This document shows, piece by piece, positions 1 to 12,653 of a stretch of 64,000 bases of DNA (within the stretch, counting starts at the first letter, position 1; the number at the start of each line of letters is the position of its first letter). This DNA is from Isoetes taiwanensis. Its lineage: Eukaryota > Streptophyta > Lycopodiopsida > Isoetales > Isoetaceae. The stretch covers positions 14,103,185 through 14,167,184 of the forward strand of contig JAJEKV010000009.1 in NCBI GenBank assembly GCA_021234155.1, given 5' to 3'. The notes under the pieces are model-generated. The model did not search any database. It was not told the DNA's origin and was given only the letters and a program-made list of their open reading frames with translations. The translations under genes and the position numbers were made by a program.

Positions 1-484
1 GATGGGGCAAGGGGAGGTGAGAAGGAGGTGAGAAAGGGGAAGGGAAAGCTGTATCAACTAAAGGGAATGTATCCTTGAGATTAAAGGGATTAATATAAAA
101 AATATAATTAATAATTAATTTAATTAGATAAAAAAATAATTTAATTAATTTAATAAAAAAATATAAACCCTTCTTCTCTTCTCGACTAGTGAGTCGAGAA
201 TGGGGTTTCAAACTCGCTTCAAACAGAGTAGAAGGACCTGAAGATGGGTATCGGTGTTTGATCCAAAATCAAGCTCCATAGCCCGTAAAGGGACATGCCA
301 TGGATTCGGCCAAGAAAAAAGGCCCAAGAATTGCCCACAAGCTCGCTATGGCCCAAATCGCCTCGACTATGGCTATGGCGAATTTGGGACACAACAAAAA
401 CCCTACCCCTAAGAAGCAGGGGCTGCAAAAAACAAAGACGGGACTCCAAAATCGTTCGAGCTTCAAAATCGCGGATCCTTGGCC
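1..484. other. Anonymous AT-rich DNA, no gene seen
   Basis: No coding pattern, RNA gene or mobile-element end is recognisable. The stretch begins purine-rich, then becomes very AT-rich around 80-165. A short CTCGACT...AGTCGAG inverted repeat at about 181-198 resembles the core of the hairpin satellite at 2340-3115. Confidence 0.5.
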
Positions 485-585
485 GATATCGTGAGCTCCA
501 AACTCATTCTCGAGCTCCAAAATCGTGATCCTTGGCCGATATCAGAGCTCCAAACTCATTCTGAGCTCCAAAATCGTGATTGACC
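485..585. repeat. Tandem repeat, ~53-bp unit, about two copies
   Basis: The words GAGCTCCAAACTCATTCT, GAGCTCCAAAATCGTGAT and CCTTGGCCGATATC recur in the same order. The second copy is truncated, and a more diverged partial copy precedes it at about 440-484. Short open frames across it show no protein-like composition. Confidence 0.7.
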
Positions 586-1935
586 TGCACAGATATGTAT
601 ATGAGATCGGTAATCCAGCCATACGCTATAAGGCAGGGCGTAGAAGTGCTAATGTTGAGCAAGAGAGGGAAAAAAGGATACCTTGTGGAGGATAGCCACC
701 ATGCTTGGCTGGAGCATTCTGGAATATGGCAGCCAATATTCCGGCCTGGGTTTGCTTGATACAGCCAAAGGAGAGCTCCACTGGATAACGGATTACCTAA
801 TCAAGGCTCATACTTCTCTCGACGAGTTATATTTCCGAATGTCGAAATCCGCCAAGGATCACGAATGCTGGTTATCAGTGCTCCAAAATCGCCAGACTCC
901 TGTTTCAACTGTGGCAAGGCATCCGATGGACGTCGCTGGGTCTGCCCCATGATCTTCCTCTGTCTTGCTCCGCAAGCAGTCGATCATTCTTGCTAGGCAA
1001 GCAATCCTGGCGCCAACAAGCGAACATGATCATTCTTGCTATGCCAACAATCCTGGTTGCTTCTGCAAAAGTGCTCAAGGGCTATGGCAGTAGTGCAAAA
1101 ACGGTCGGCTACGTGACCCACTACCTCCCAAGTTAATAATGATGTGCTATAATACATCAGATATCAGAGCCGCTTGAAGCGCCATTTTGGTGGTGGCGCT
1201 TGAAGGCCACGGGTTGTTCTTCCGATCTTCTTGAGGTAGGGTTCTAGCCTCACACGCTCGCCTTCCATCGCTTAACCTCCTACCGCCTTGGGTTTCAAGA
1301 AGACGCCTGCTTTGAAGATGCGCAGGCCAATTCTAATTGCCCCATCCTTTTCATCTCTATTCTTTCATATGCTTCCTTCTTTTCGCCATTTGCTTCATTT
1401 TTTTATCTTGACTCTCCATAGTCGTGGAAGCTTTTTTCATCCCGCCTCCTTCTTTTCCGGGTTTTGCTCAGATTTTTATCTCGACTCCATAGTGAAGCTT
1501 TTAAGCTATGGTCGGCCCGTGGGGGCTAATTCTGGTGGGAGCTATGGCTACGAGAGCTTCTTCCAGAAACAAAGAGTCCAAGTGGTACAAAGGATCTTCG
1601 CCTCAAAGGTATGTACCAAATTTTAAATTTCAAGCATGAATGGAAAAAAGGCGGGTATTAGAAAAAGCTGATAAAAAATATGTTGAAAAACAAAAGTGTA
1701 AAATAAATGCTACAATAGGATTATATTTTGGTGTTTATTCATACGTCCCCAATTTCTTTTTTTATGTGTGTGCTAATATGTTCACATGTTGCCATCGTGC
1801 ACGTTTTCTAGGCATATATTTTTATTCTAAAGTAAAAATTTAACGTTTCAAAGATCATGATATACGTTACACCTTGCTTAACCCATTTTGAGGGTTTAAG
1901 ACACAAAATGGGGACAAGTACTCTTTGATGCACAT
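586..1935. other. Anonymous DNA, no supported gene
   Basis: Short open frames occur at 683-952 and 1288-1626, but neither matches a family I recognise and neither has a convincing exon boundary pair. The second is translated from pyrimidine-rich DNA and looks like chance. Confidence 0.4.
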
Positions 1936-2140
1936 ACATAGTATATAGTGTCCCATTTAAAAAAGCTTCTCATTTTCGAGTCATATAGTATATTAAGCTT
2001 ATTAGAAATTACAAAATACATAGTATATAGTGTCCCATTTAAAAAAGCTTCTCATTTTATAGTCATATAGTATATTGTGCTTATTAGAAATTACAAAATA
2101 CATAGTATATATTTTCCCATTTAAAAAAGCTATGTTTGAA
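1936..2140. repeat. 82-bp tandem repeat, about 2.5 copies
   Basis: The word ACATAGTATATAGTGTCCC starts at 1936 and 2018, and a variant starts at 2100, giving an exact 82-bp period. Each unit contains CCCATTTAAAAAAGCTTCTC and TTATTAGAAATTACAAAAT. The third copy is diverged and truncated. The repeat is AT-rich and non-coding. Confidence 0.85.
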
Positions 2141-2339
2141 AAAAACTATGGGTAAATATTGACGTATAAAAAGGGGAGGGTCGATTTTTTGTATGGCTAT
2201 ACATAGAAAATGCATAGGATATGGTGTGCATTAGAAAATACATAGAATATGGTACAATTAGTCATGATTTGTCCATAATATTGGAGATAGAAACTCAGAA
2301 CTGGGCCACAGACTTGCTTTTTTTTAAGTCGAGTTGCCT

Positions 2340-3115
2340 CTCGACTCAGCGAGCGAAAGACCCTTAGACATTATTTTCACTCCTAACACGCGCTTCGACC
2401 AGTGAGGTGAGAAAGTTCCCTCGAACCTTTTCCATGGTCCTCAAACGCATTTTTCTCACGGTACTGTCTTTTTCGACTCGGTCGAAAGACCCTGTTATTT
2501 TTTCACTCTAACCCACGGAATTTTCGGACGCATTTTTCACTCGAGAGCTGCCTTTCTCGACTTCGCGCGTCGAAAACCCTCAGAAAGCCTTGAGATTTTT
2601 CTCATTCTTTGGTCGAAAACCCTCCGACCCTAAATCTGATTTTTGGCTTTGACTTGCCTTTCCATTCGCTGGTCGAAAGACTATCGACCTAAAACTTGCG
2701 TTTTTGCCGAACTGCTTTTCGACTCGCGGAGTCAAGAAAGACGCCGACCTAAAACTGTGTTTTCGCTTTGAGCGCCTTTCGACCTCGCGCTGAGTCGAGA
2801 AAGGCCTTTGACCCCTAAAACCTGCTTTTGTTTTGAGTCGCCTTTTCACTTTCGCGAAGTCGAGAAAATCCTTCCCGACCCCTAAAACTTGCATTTTTGC
2901 TTTGAGTCGCTTTTCGACTTCGGCGAGTCGAGAAAGGCCTTCTGACCCCTAAAACCTGCGTTTTTCGCTTTGAGTTGCCTTTCTCGACTCGCGCCTTCTG
3001 ACCCCTAAAACCTGCGTTTTTCGCTTTGAGTTGCCTTTCTCGATGCCTTCTGACCTGTGTTTTTTCCTCTGGGCTGCCTTTCTCGACTCGCGAGTCGAGA
3101 AAGGCTCTCAGACCA
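2340..3115. repeat. Diverged ~65-bp satellite with CTCGACT hairpin core
   Basis: A degenerate array in which each unit contains CCCCTAAAACCTGCGTTTTT, then CGCTTTGAGTTGCC, then an arm pair TTTCTCGACT / AGTCGAGAAA. About ten units can be followed. The best preserved are near 2870-3060, and the clearest palindrome, CTCGACTCGCGAGTCGAG, is near 3083-3101. Each unit could fold into a stem in DNA or RNA. The minus-strand open frames across the array (2580-2894, 3005-3325) are by-products of the repeat. Confidence 0.7.
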
Positions 3116-3984
3116 GAGAGTACATGCTTGGGAGCAATGAAAAGACCAGTTCATTGAAGAAAGGTGCCGAGAAGAGGGTGGTGACATCAATTGGACATAC
3201 AAGCACGTGGCCCATGCCATACAAATTTCTATCGTTTGTAAGTTGCTCCGTGACTTGGAGAGAGCCCTACGCGGCCTTTGCACTAGGTGGTTCATGTGTG
3301 AACAGGGTGTAATCATTGTGCCCATACGACCACTATGGTCTCTTCACCCACTGTAATATATATTGTAATGAGCCCATTTATAAATATAAGGTATCTCAAA
3401 ACTAGTATTTTTTGGTGATTAAGTAAACAATTTGCTTAATTTTTGTTGGAATTTGTGATCTCTTGTCTACCCACTAAAATGTTCAACTAAGAATCTTTTT
3501 CAACTAGAACTTTGGTTTCAATCTGTAATGAAATTCCTATGTTTGAGTTGCATTGTTCTTGTTCTCGACTCGCTATCCATGAAAACTGGAAGAAAGCTTG
3601 GATGCACACTAACCGACAAAAATTCGAATTATGGACAGTTTTCGGGTCGGGGTGCTTCTTTTTGTGTAAATTAACAGGGTTCCGGAAAAAAGTGGGAATG
3701 GAATGAGTCCCACTTTAATTAAATACGACTTGCCAACTCAGTTGCCAGAATGCCAGAGTTTCTACCAAGTAGCAAATTATGCCAAAGCCCACATGTGGCA
3801 CCTTAGCTAATGCCGCCCATAGGTGGCATTGTCTGTGAGTTAAAACCTAGCAATATCCTCCACACAATTAGCTGGATGAAAATAGCTTTACCTCGGTTTT
3901 GGTGATTCAGTAGCGGTGAATACTCTCCTGCAGAATCACAGACCCTCCAGGAATGGGATCCATTTCGGAGGTCCTGTTTTCTGT
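3116..3984. other. Anonymous DNA, no gene seen
   Basis: AT-rich sequence without recognisable coding pattern. It ends where the inverted-arm element begins. Confidence 0.45.
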
Positions 3985-5322
3985 ACCTGACAGCTTCGTT
4001 TAATACCTTTCGGTGGAATCACAACCTCCAAGTCCCGCTAAACGGAATCACCGCCATTTTATTCCACGCGACGGAATCACCATCCATAAAGATTCCGCCC
4101 AGTAGAATATCTCAAGTAAAAATGTTGGGGAAGCGCCTAAAAATGGTACTTGGGGGAGCACATATAATGGCAATAAACATATTTGGCTACTATTTTTTCA
4201 CTTGTTTTCCAGGCAGAAGGTGCCAAGCGATCTTTGGGAGGTTTGGCAGCTGCTGCGGCTATGGCGGAAGTAAGGAGGGCTTGTTGCTATGGATATAGCA
4301 TTAGAACAGACTGGGGGTAGAACAGGTCTGTTTTTTGGGGTTAGAACAGGTAGGTTGCAGCGCAAAATCTGCTTTGCCCTTCAATTCCTTTGTTTTACCT
4401 TTCTCTGGAGCCATTTTCTCAGCCTTGAGTGCTTTTTTGGTCTGCATTGGATGATTTCTAACACTTTGAATCTGTGTATATTTTTCTCCTTTATTTGGGC
4501 TCTATTTCTATTCAATTCTGAAGGAAACGGAAGAGGGTCAAATTTAAAAGCAACTGAAGAGGAAGCCTCTTCTTCCTCACTGTATAATCGGCCCAAGCTG
4601 ATAACGGGCCAGGCGAATGAACTACCACAATCTCTGTAATGCATATCCACCGCCTTCCACTAATAAAAACGATTTTCCTAAAAAAGATTCCGGGGTTCCG
4701 ATTCTTGCGACCCATCAAAACATGAAATTTCCTGCTAGACTTGGATTCAGCACTAGCATTAGAACCTTCATAACAATTTTAGCCTAATCAAAACACCAGG
4801 ATTTATCTCATGCTTGCAGGGCAGTTGTCTCTGCTCATATTAGACTCAAAGGGTAGGCCTCGCATGAAAATGGCATTGCCGATATTGGCAAGGGGTTTAA
4901 ATCCCCAACCACAAAAAATTCTGGGCAGTCCAGAGCATAACAATAGACATGCACAGACAAAATGGAGTAGCGGAGCTTGTTTTTTTGCATCATTGGTTTA
5001 GTATTAATTTCATTCATGATCTTCAAGTAACGTATCCTCAACCATTTTTTATGCAATCGGGCATAAACGTCTGCTGGGATTGAATCATCTGCCAATCTTT
5101 CCTTTCTGCCTGCAGTTATTACAGATTCAAATGTCTTCAGGTGATTATTTCCCGAGGAATATATTATGCAGTGATTCCACGGGGTAGAATATTACTATAT
5201 GTGATTCCACCCGGCTCAGTTCCATGTGATTCTGTCGCATAGAATAAAAGAGTGGTGATTCCGTCCAGTAGTATTTTGTAGATGTGATTCCGCCGAAAGG
5301 TATAAAATGGAGCCTGTCAGGT
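3985..5322. mobile_element. Non-autonomous inverted-arm element (~1.34 kb)
   Basis: The left arm (about 3985-4110) begins ACCTGACAG and contains ATACCTTTCGGTGGAATCAC. The right arm (about 5150-5322) is its diverged reverse complement and ends CTGTCAGGT. Each arm carries the word CGGAATCAC (or GTGATTCCG) three to five times at 35-50 bp spacing, so the arms are themselves tandem repeats. This is typical of foldback or MULE-like non-autonomous elements. The interior has no transposase. I could not identify a convincing target-site duplication, so class and exact ends are uncertain. Confidence 0.55.
4213..4269 (+). pseudogene. Possible captured exon (19 codons)
   Basis: A 57-base in-frame stretch is bounded by a polypyrimidine tract plus CAG and by GTAAGG. 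It encodes AEGAKRSLGGLAAAAAMAE, a composition unlike the surrounding AT-rich DNA. It sits between the arms of the inverted-arm element, so it may be a host exon carried by that element. I do not recognise the protein, and the reading frame does not extend beyond the splice-like borders. Chance is a real alternative. Confidence 0.3.
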
Positions 5323-7397
5323 AGGGATAAAGGGGCAGGTACGGATAACTGGGCAGGAGGGTACGGATAACGGGGCTCAAATGTTCTAAAGTCAATTTAA
5401 AAAATATGCTACTTAATTGATGCGTTTGCCAATTTAAATCATTGTTTGTGGCTTGCTCGAAGCTACCTAACTAGAAGCTGCCCAACTATAAAGTTTCCAA
5501 ATTGAAGAATCGTATTTTCATATGCTAAGTTTTTAATTGTTAGAAAGTGTATTGGTATGGGTCCAACGTATGTTGCTGATGCTGGACCCCCGATAATATG
5601 ATTGAAAAGGCATATATTTAGGGTTTAGTTATGGATCTTGCAACAACAAATAATTCTAGGTATACATAAGAGCTTGTGAAACTGATTGGAACTAGATACG
5701 AAGCCTCTAACATTTTAGATATGGGTAAAATAATACTTGTTTTTTTATTTGGAAGACCTAGCTATCTATATATAATACTAAAGCTAAAATTAGAGGATAG
5801 TCTGTGCAGCATCTTGCAGCATCTTGGACGTTGATTTTTTTAAGTTATTTTCATCCCTTGATCATGCGGTTCTTAATTAATGCCATTGAGCAAAATTAGA
5901 ATGCGGAGAGCTGGCCGTATATTATGCAAGGATCTTTATTTGTAAGTTTTTCTCCTGTTGCCCTCGATTATTAGGGGTTTTCTCCTGTTGTCCTACATAT
6001 TCTAAATGAGGTGCACCCTGGATTACCACAGATGTTGGATCCATCGATCCTATGGCCCAGAGCATAAGTTGGAGCCTCTAGACACCTCTTGTTTCGCTTG
6101 TGGTCATTTAGGGGGTGCCTATGATTTTGAAATATGACATATGAGTTTGCCTAAGGTTTTGATGGAATATCGACCTCTATACGGCTTCGCCTAAAATTTT
6201 GAATATGAAATAGGAGGGCTTGAACCTCTACCAAAATAACTCAATGTCTGAATAAGACAATTTTGACCAATCTAACCAGCAAACTAACGTAATTATTTTT
6301 TCATCTTAAATCTATGTTTTTTTCTATAATAACCTATTCAATTGTTTTAGGGATATGGTCTACGGTTTCAGGAATTATGTCCATATCAAATCCCCATGGA
6401 AACCCTGTTATTGTCCTACATATGGGTTTTTTTTTTGTAAACATAAGGAATCATTTTTTATTTTTTCTGATCATTTCAGTCGGCATTGTATGTTACTGGG
6501 AATGCTTCATCAAATTAGCTTCATAAATTCTTGGTAAGTTTTTTATTTCCTTTTGTAAGTTACTGACGATTCAAAAGACTTTATGCTCTTAGGTGAAATG
6601 GCCGATGAAGCATGTTACTGGTCAAAATGGGTTCAGATGTTCTAAAATGCTGGTTCCGACCTTTAGTATGCTAGTTTTCGGCTCAATAGCTTCTACAATG
6701 GCATTCTTTGATATGCCTTCTGTGTTTCTTTACCTTACATTAAATATATCTGATTGCAATTTGTTTGTCAAATCCAAGCTAAGGCATTTTGGCGTCTATT
6801 GTTTCAATAAAGTGATTATGTTCCAATTATCTACTCTGTCTCAACAGATGTACATGAACCCAAAATGATCCAAAGGCCAAATCATAAAATCTAGCAAAGC
6901 AACTCCGAGTTTCCATTTTCAATCTATATTCTGATTTCGTTCTTAAAGCCCAAGGTCTGCTACAGGTGCTGTCATTCTATGAGTGCAAGGTACATTCTCT
7001 TACTTATCGTTAAAGGATTTTAAGCTGTCTGAACCATTAATTGTTTGCACATCTTTTGGAGTTTTTGAGCAATATAATTTGTAGTTAAGCTTCATTTATA
7101 GTAAGTTCTATCTTTCTTTTTAGGATTATAATTTGTCCAACATTTCCATTTCAATTCGGTGCAGTGCAGGGCATAAAACTTTCTTCTAGTGCCATTGTGG
7201 AACTGTAATGGATGCAAAGATTAACAAACAGAGTTGGCCAGTGCAGTTGCTTTTTGAATGTAGCCATTCAGGTACAAGTGCCTTATTACTAGATTAATGT
7301 TATAGGATCCAGTTATTATGGCATTTATGAAGAAATACTATCAGCTTCAAGCCTTAATCATGCCCTTGTTGGCATCCAATACTTTGGTTTTCGCATT

Positions 7398-7436
<39 letters not shown>

Positions 7437-7851
7437 TGATTGCTTTTTAGTTTTAATGATGGATAACAAGAAGTGGAAAGAGGACTTATAGAGGAACAAA
7501 TTTTGGGTAACAAATGGTGGCATTGGTAAGAGATGTGTGAAAATAGGGCATGGTAAACATGAGAAATAATGGAATTCGTTTTGGCTAAAAAACACTAACG
7601 AATTTTACAGGAAATTTTGGACGAACTTTTTTTAGGGCAAATGAAATGCTGGCTTTTCTGAGAGTGACGAAGCACAACAGCGAACATCGCGATGATTTGG
7701 CAAGATCACAGATGGATGCAACTGCCTGTTAAGGTATGATCCGAAACTTTCTAGAACTGTCGGTACTAAGGGTAGATGCCAATAAGTCTATAAAAGATAG
7801 AGTAGACAGCCGTGTATCTCATTTCATCCATGATGCAGTAGGATTAGATCC
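5323..7851. other. Anonymous AT-rich DNA with a 33-T tract
   Basis: No gene or mobile-element end is recognisable in 2.5 kb. A 33-base T run lies at 7401-7433 and could be the antisense poly(A) tail of a retroposed sequence, but nothing beside it is identifiable. The words CGGATAACGGGG and CGGATAACTGGG recur at 5343-5376. Confidence 0.45.
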
Positions 7852-8232
7852 ATGTTTAGGCCTCTTAGCCGAACCATGGGAAGAAAGAAAGGGGATTTGA
7901 ATCATGCCACACGAAAAAGAATTGCTGATGAAAAGAAGAGTGCCGGTTCCAGCAAGAAGATCTACCAATATCATAAATCAGTGAGGGATCCGGTCTTAAT
8001 AGCTTGCCAGAGTGAGAAGACTGCCAGGGATGATTTGAGCAGTGGCAAATGCATGGTGCAGGCAGCAGAAGGGGTAGAAATACCTAAATCTTGCAAGGAG
8101 GTAAATGCTCAAGAGGTTGGGGAGGCCTCCACAGATGAAGCATGCCTGATCATCTACAAAAATGATGAAGCTACCAGATCTGAAGAAAGCACCAAGGAGA
8201 AGCCCATGGGCAGCACACGAAATTCTAAGGTT
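7852..8232 (+). CDS. Hypothetical exon, lysine/glutamate-rich
   Basis: An open frame of about 127 codons lies in otherwise stop-rich DNA. The predicted peptide is hydrophilic: an early basic stretch containing MGRKKGDLNHATRKRIADEK, then an acidic, serine-rich tail. An acceptor-like CAG lies just upstream at about 7836, and the frame runs into AAG|GTTTG, a plausible donor, just before its stop. The composition looks more coding than its neighbours, but there is no domain I recognise and no partner exon. It could be one exon of an unidentified host gene or a chance ORF. Confidence 0.35.
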
Positions 8233-8235
8233 TGA

Positions 8236-8647
8236 TAATTGTTGTAAGAAAAAGGGTGATAGATAGCTTAAACTAGAGATCCATATTTTTATTAAATGTG
8301 GTGTCTAATCTATAAATTACGAAAATCTCTTACTGATTTAAAGAACATCTATGAAACATAGGATTTAGCAGTTTATTCTTTGCGATTTTTATCTGCTTAA
8401 TGTGTGATGCTGGAGATAATCTCTATCATAGTGTGGCAACAATTTTATAAGTATGTTACCAGATAACTAGGGAAATAATTATGCAAGTTCGATTGCATTT
8501 TCTGACCTTCTGAAAATCTGGACAGGAGTACACTAGGTGGTTATAGTAATTATCCAGTATGAAGAAATGATGTCTAAGTTTCCAAACTGTTTATTTAAGC
8601 AGCTACTGATTATAGATTTAGCTTGCCTTGGTTTGGGAACATTTTGA
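8236..8647. other. Anonymous AT-rich DNA
   Basis: Nothing recognisable in the stretch following the hypothetical exon. Confidence 0.4.
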
Positions 8648-8705
8648 AATTCTTTTTGTGGCTTTGCAGCGAGAAAAATTCTTTTTGTGGCTTTGCAGCG
8701 AGAAT
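8648..8705. repeat. 29-bp tandem duplication
   Basis: The word AATTCTTTTTGTGGCTTTGC followed by AGCGAGAA occurs twice with a 29-bp period. Each copy contains a pyrimidine tract followed by TTTGCAG, so the duplication doubles a splice-acceptor-like sequence. Confidence 0.75.
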
Positions 8706-10124
8706 ATTAGCAGGGTGAAATGGGATAACCTCAAGGAAACCCATGACACCTGCTACCCAGTGCATGACAACCATGACTAATGCTTGTTTTTGCTCTTGTG
8801 GTGCAGGTAACAGGTTTCCTTGCTCTCTGTTTGATATTTTCTTATGAAATGAAGGAAGATCTACATGGTTCCAAGTTCTGGAGTTGATTTATATCAAGGA
8901 TATTCTGAGTTTATAGCTTAAATTCTTGTATTTTTACACGAAGATCTGGTAAATATTCTGAAACTATTTAATGTAGTTCTGGCTATTAGGGATTAGTCTA
9001 TCCATAAGACAAGGGATGCAAAAAGGTATCTCTATCTTTTGATCCTAGCTGGAATTTTGTACATGAACTTAGCCTGATCATAAAATGTGTTTATGAGTAA
9101 GATGGTTTTATAATTATGCCTAAATGTTTTAGGCAATTTTGTATGATTGTATGGGAAGTGTCTTAGAGTTCTGACTCTTTCAAAATTTGAATATATTAAT
9201 GGTCCCTTGTAGATCTTAAATAAGATATCCTTACTGGATTTGTTTTTTTTGACATATGTCTTTCTATTTCATGTTGTACATTTTGAAAACATGTAATTAT
9301 GGATGGTAGAATTTGAATATGGTTTTGATTTTGAAATCTGAAAGAAACCAGGTCTATGGCCTGAACATAAGTTGGCCTTCTTATGTTTAGGACTGTTAAT
9401 TGAAACTGTCTTTGTTTAGGCAGTTTGTAATTGTTCTAGTTGTCTAGAACAGTTTAAAAAGGTTTTTTTTTTTTTAATTATTGGGGGACATATTTGTGGC
9501 TCTGGTAGCTTTAAGTGAAATGTTTGCTGAGTTTTATACCTTCCATAATAGGTTTCCATTTATTTACTTTTTATAGGCAACTTTATATATACAGTGGAAT
9601 TTCGCAATGAAAAATACGTTGAAATTGTTTGCAATGGAAATTTCAGGTTGCAATGTTGATCACATGTCTCTCAACCTTCTTGGTCATTGCATGTCAACTC
9701 CTGCAAAATATCTATCAGGTATATTAGGAAGAGACAAGATCCTCAATGGGGACTAACAAGAGTAATAATGCCCTTGGCAATCCTGTCATCAAATGAATGT
9801 TGAAACAAAAGCTGCTCTATAACTCTAGAAGTTATTGAGAGCAGTTGGTGTTGTTGACTTGGATTCAATATTATCATGCCATTGGTATAATATTGAGAGC
9901 ATATAGGTCGCTGAATTTCTTGGGACTTTTTATGTAACAAAACAAACAACAAACAAGCTTTCTTATTGAGTGTTCCAAAAGCAAGTACAATAATAGAGTA
10001 AAAAGAATGTATGGCTAAATATAATTAAAGCCCAAACAATTTAAAAAGACCCCAGAATTAGACAATCACCAAGGATTTTTAAGTTAAATAAAGCCACGCA
10101 GATTCAAAGTCCAAAATCTTATCA
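8706..10124. other. Anonymous AT-rich DNA
   Basis: No coding pattern, tandem array or mobile-element end recognised. Confidence 0.4.
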
Positions 10125-11650
10125 ATTGGACTAAAAACCCTGCCCTTTCGGGTTTTGGGGAAAACCATGAAGATAAGAAATGGACTGAGAGTGATATAGC
10201 TAAAGAAGAAAAGATCCGAAACTAGCAGCAATATGTTGAACGATCTCCATATGCCAGCAGAATCGACGCGTCAAGCATCAATGCCGCTAACTCTAAGAAG
10301 AGCCAACTCCATTAAAATGCCAAGAACTAGAAGGACCTGCAAGCAAGCTATATGCTCAAAGAAAAAACCCTCGTCAAAGCTGGTAGTGAAGAAAAGGAAA
10401 TAAGCCTTGACCAAAATCAACGAGCACAAGATAAAAAACGAAATCCAGAGATGAATGAAAAGAAAAAACTCGAAATGGATAGGGAAGAACATCCACCTAG
10501 CCCAAAGAAGCTCATTCCAGCTAGAATCCATCAAAACGCACCAAAATAATAAGACGGAAAAGACATCCGCCTAGCCAGGATAAAACACTGCAAACTAGCG
10601 TGGGAAAGATCATATGTCCATGAAAAGGAAACTAGAGAGTGAAAAGACAAAAAGACATGAGTCAAGACATCCAACAATTGCAGAAACAAAACACGAAGAG
10701 ATAAGAAAGGATATGGTGGGAGGAAAAACTAGAAACAAGAAGAAGTAAAAAAGGGAACGCTCAAGAAGGCCGATGGGAATAAGGTAGGAAGCAATGACAA
10801 TATATAGAGAAAAAGGGATAGAACCATTGCATTGGGAGACTCTATCTATCAAAACAAGCAACAAATATATGGCCGAAAGAAGAGGAATGCTCCACCTCAT
10901 AAGTCCAAGCTCCGAGAGACCAAGAGACGCTCCTCAATACTCAAGAAAATGTAATGAATGCGAGACGACTCCAATCGCCCTCGCCAATGGGATCATATAT
11001 TGTCAGCAGAAATCGAGGCCACGGACGCTGCCATTGCGCCTCGACATCACGCACAATGAGTACCAAACTGTCGAGGATCAAGTCCTACATGTCCAAGCAC
11101 GCATATCATCAGTTTCTGACTAAAAAGTAAGATAGAGGACGATGAGAATCAAGGAAGAACGAAAGAGAGGGCCACCGGATAGAGGATCGGATGTCCAGTA
11201 CAAGAGTAAAGAAGCCATTAAAGCAGATGGACTGGCCAAGATGGGATAAGCTTACATGCAATCAAGACCTCCATTTCTACACATTATTGGTCACATTTAG
11301 ACTTGCGAATGAATAAAGAAGCATGTGTTGGAAAGAAAGACAAGTCCTCAGAGATCCGCAAAAAATCCACAAAACATAAAGGGATTAAAGACACTTTCAT
11401 AAGACTCAGTCAATCGGGAGAAGGCAAAGCCAAAAAGAACCATCAAACTCCGCACAGGTCCTACGTCAAAGGAAGACGACTAGATGAAGTTTCTCTAACA
11501 CGTAGAGCCACTTGGCAAACCAGAGTATGAAGTGATGATGAAGAAGATGAAGGCAAACCTGCAAAGTTATGGAAAAATGAAATAGAAGTAGAAGTAACAG
11601 AAATTGAAGAAGTAGACTGATGAGAGCTCACCAACGTGGCCAAGAATGAG
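10125..11650 (-). mobile_element. Possible LINE 3' end and degraded body
   Basis: At 10131-10172 the reverse strand carries a hairpin of the kind found in plant LINE 3' untranslated regions: AAAACCCGAAAGGGCAGGG flanked by GTTTT runs. A similar element lies at 19415-19460. The adjacent minus-strand frames are long but hydrophobic and broken, and the plus strand is purine-rich. No reverse-transcriptase motif is visible, so the assignment rests on the hairpin alone. Confidence 0.3.
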
Positions 11651-12653
11651 GTCACATATCTAGGTTTAGCAGGAAGGAGAGGGACACCAAAGTTGGAACA
11701 CCAATGGCAAAAACCACCCCACGCTGAAGCATAGCGATTTCAAGTTGACGACATGTGTGACTGAAAAATAGAAGAGAATAAGCGAAACAACATGGCCGTT
11801 GGTAAGTCTGCAAAGTACCAAAAGTTGCAGTGCATGAGCTGAAGCAGGAAGCAGCAGGAGCAGAAGAAGTGACGAGAATATTGGCTGAGAAGCTAGAGCA
11901 ACAGCAACACCTATAGTATTTGCAGCTGCGTCGACAATAAGACTCTGAGGGGTTGCAGCAACATGATGCAGCACATCTATGACCTCAACTTTGTCACTAG
12001 AAAGATCTGCGTCTTGCCTTAGATCGATGTTGCCACCCCCCCTTGATATTCCTAACTTGGGCTAACTCCTGCCTATGGGATTCCTGTTGTATTGGAGTGA
12101 GGTCTCGATCAACATACAGTGATGTCCCCTTCAACTATTTGCCCGATCATGATATAGCTCCTCGTATTAGTCCAACATAAGACTAGTCATATTTAAGTGC
12201 AAGCATTTTGTACGTGATTGATCTATCTCTACAAAACTTTTAGCTTCTTCAGTTGAATTCCTCAGCTCTACCTCTAAAAGAATGGTTTCGCTTCTCGCAT
12301 CATAAATTCACCAAATGTAACAAAAACCATTGAACTTAAAGCTACAGGGCTTTCCTCATTAGAACTCATTTTTTGAACTAAAAAGACAAATAACTACAGA
12401 GAAGAACTGCACAAATTTTTAGGCAATTTATAGTAGATTTGATGGGTCAAAAGTATGCTCAAAGTCGGGGCAAAAAAGGCAATGGACAGTCAATTCTGTA
12501 AATGTGATAAGAAATGGAAAATGGAGATAGATGATTTTTTTTTTCTCCATTTTTTTTTTTTTTTTGGGAGACGACTAGAATGTTATTCTCAAGAAAATAA
12601 ATCTTTTTTAGTCTATATGTGTATCACAAGTTCTTGAGAAAACAGTCTGTTTT
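11651..12653. other. Anonymous DNA
   Basis: No recognisable gene. A CT-rich stretch and T runs at about 12535-12565 are low-complexity. Confidence 0.4.

Noticed and set aside
7401-7433. Poly(A) tail of a processed pseudogene (antisense T run)
   Set aside because: No recognisable cDNA-like sequence or flanking duplication beside the T run.
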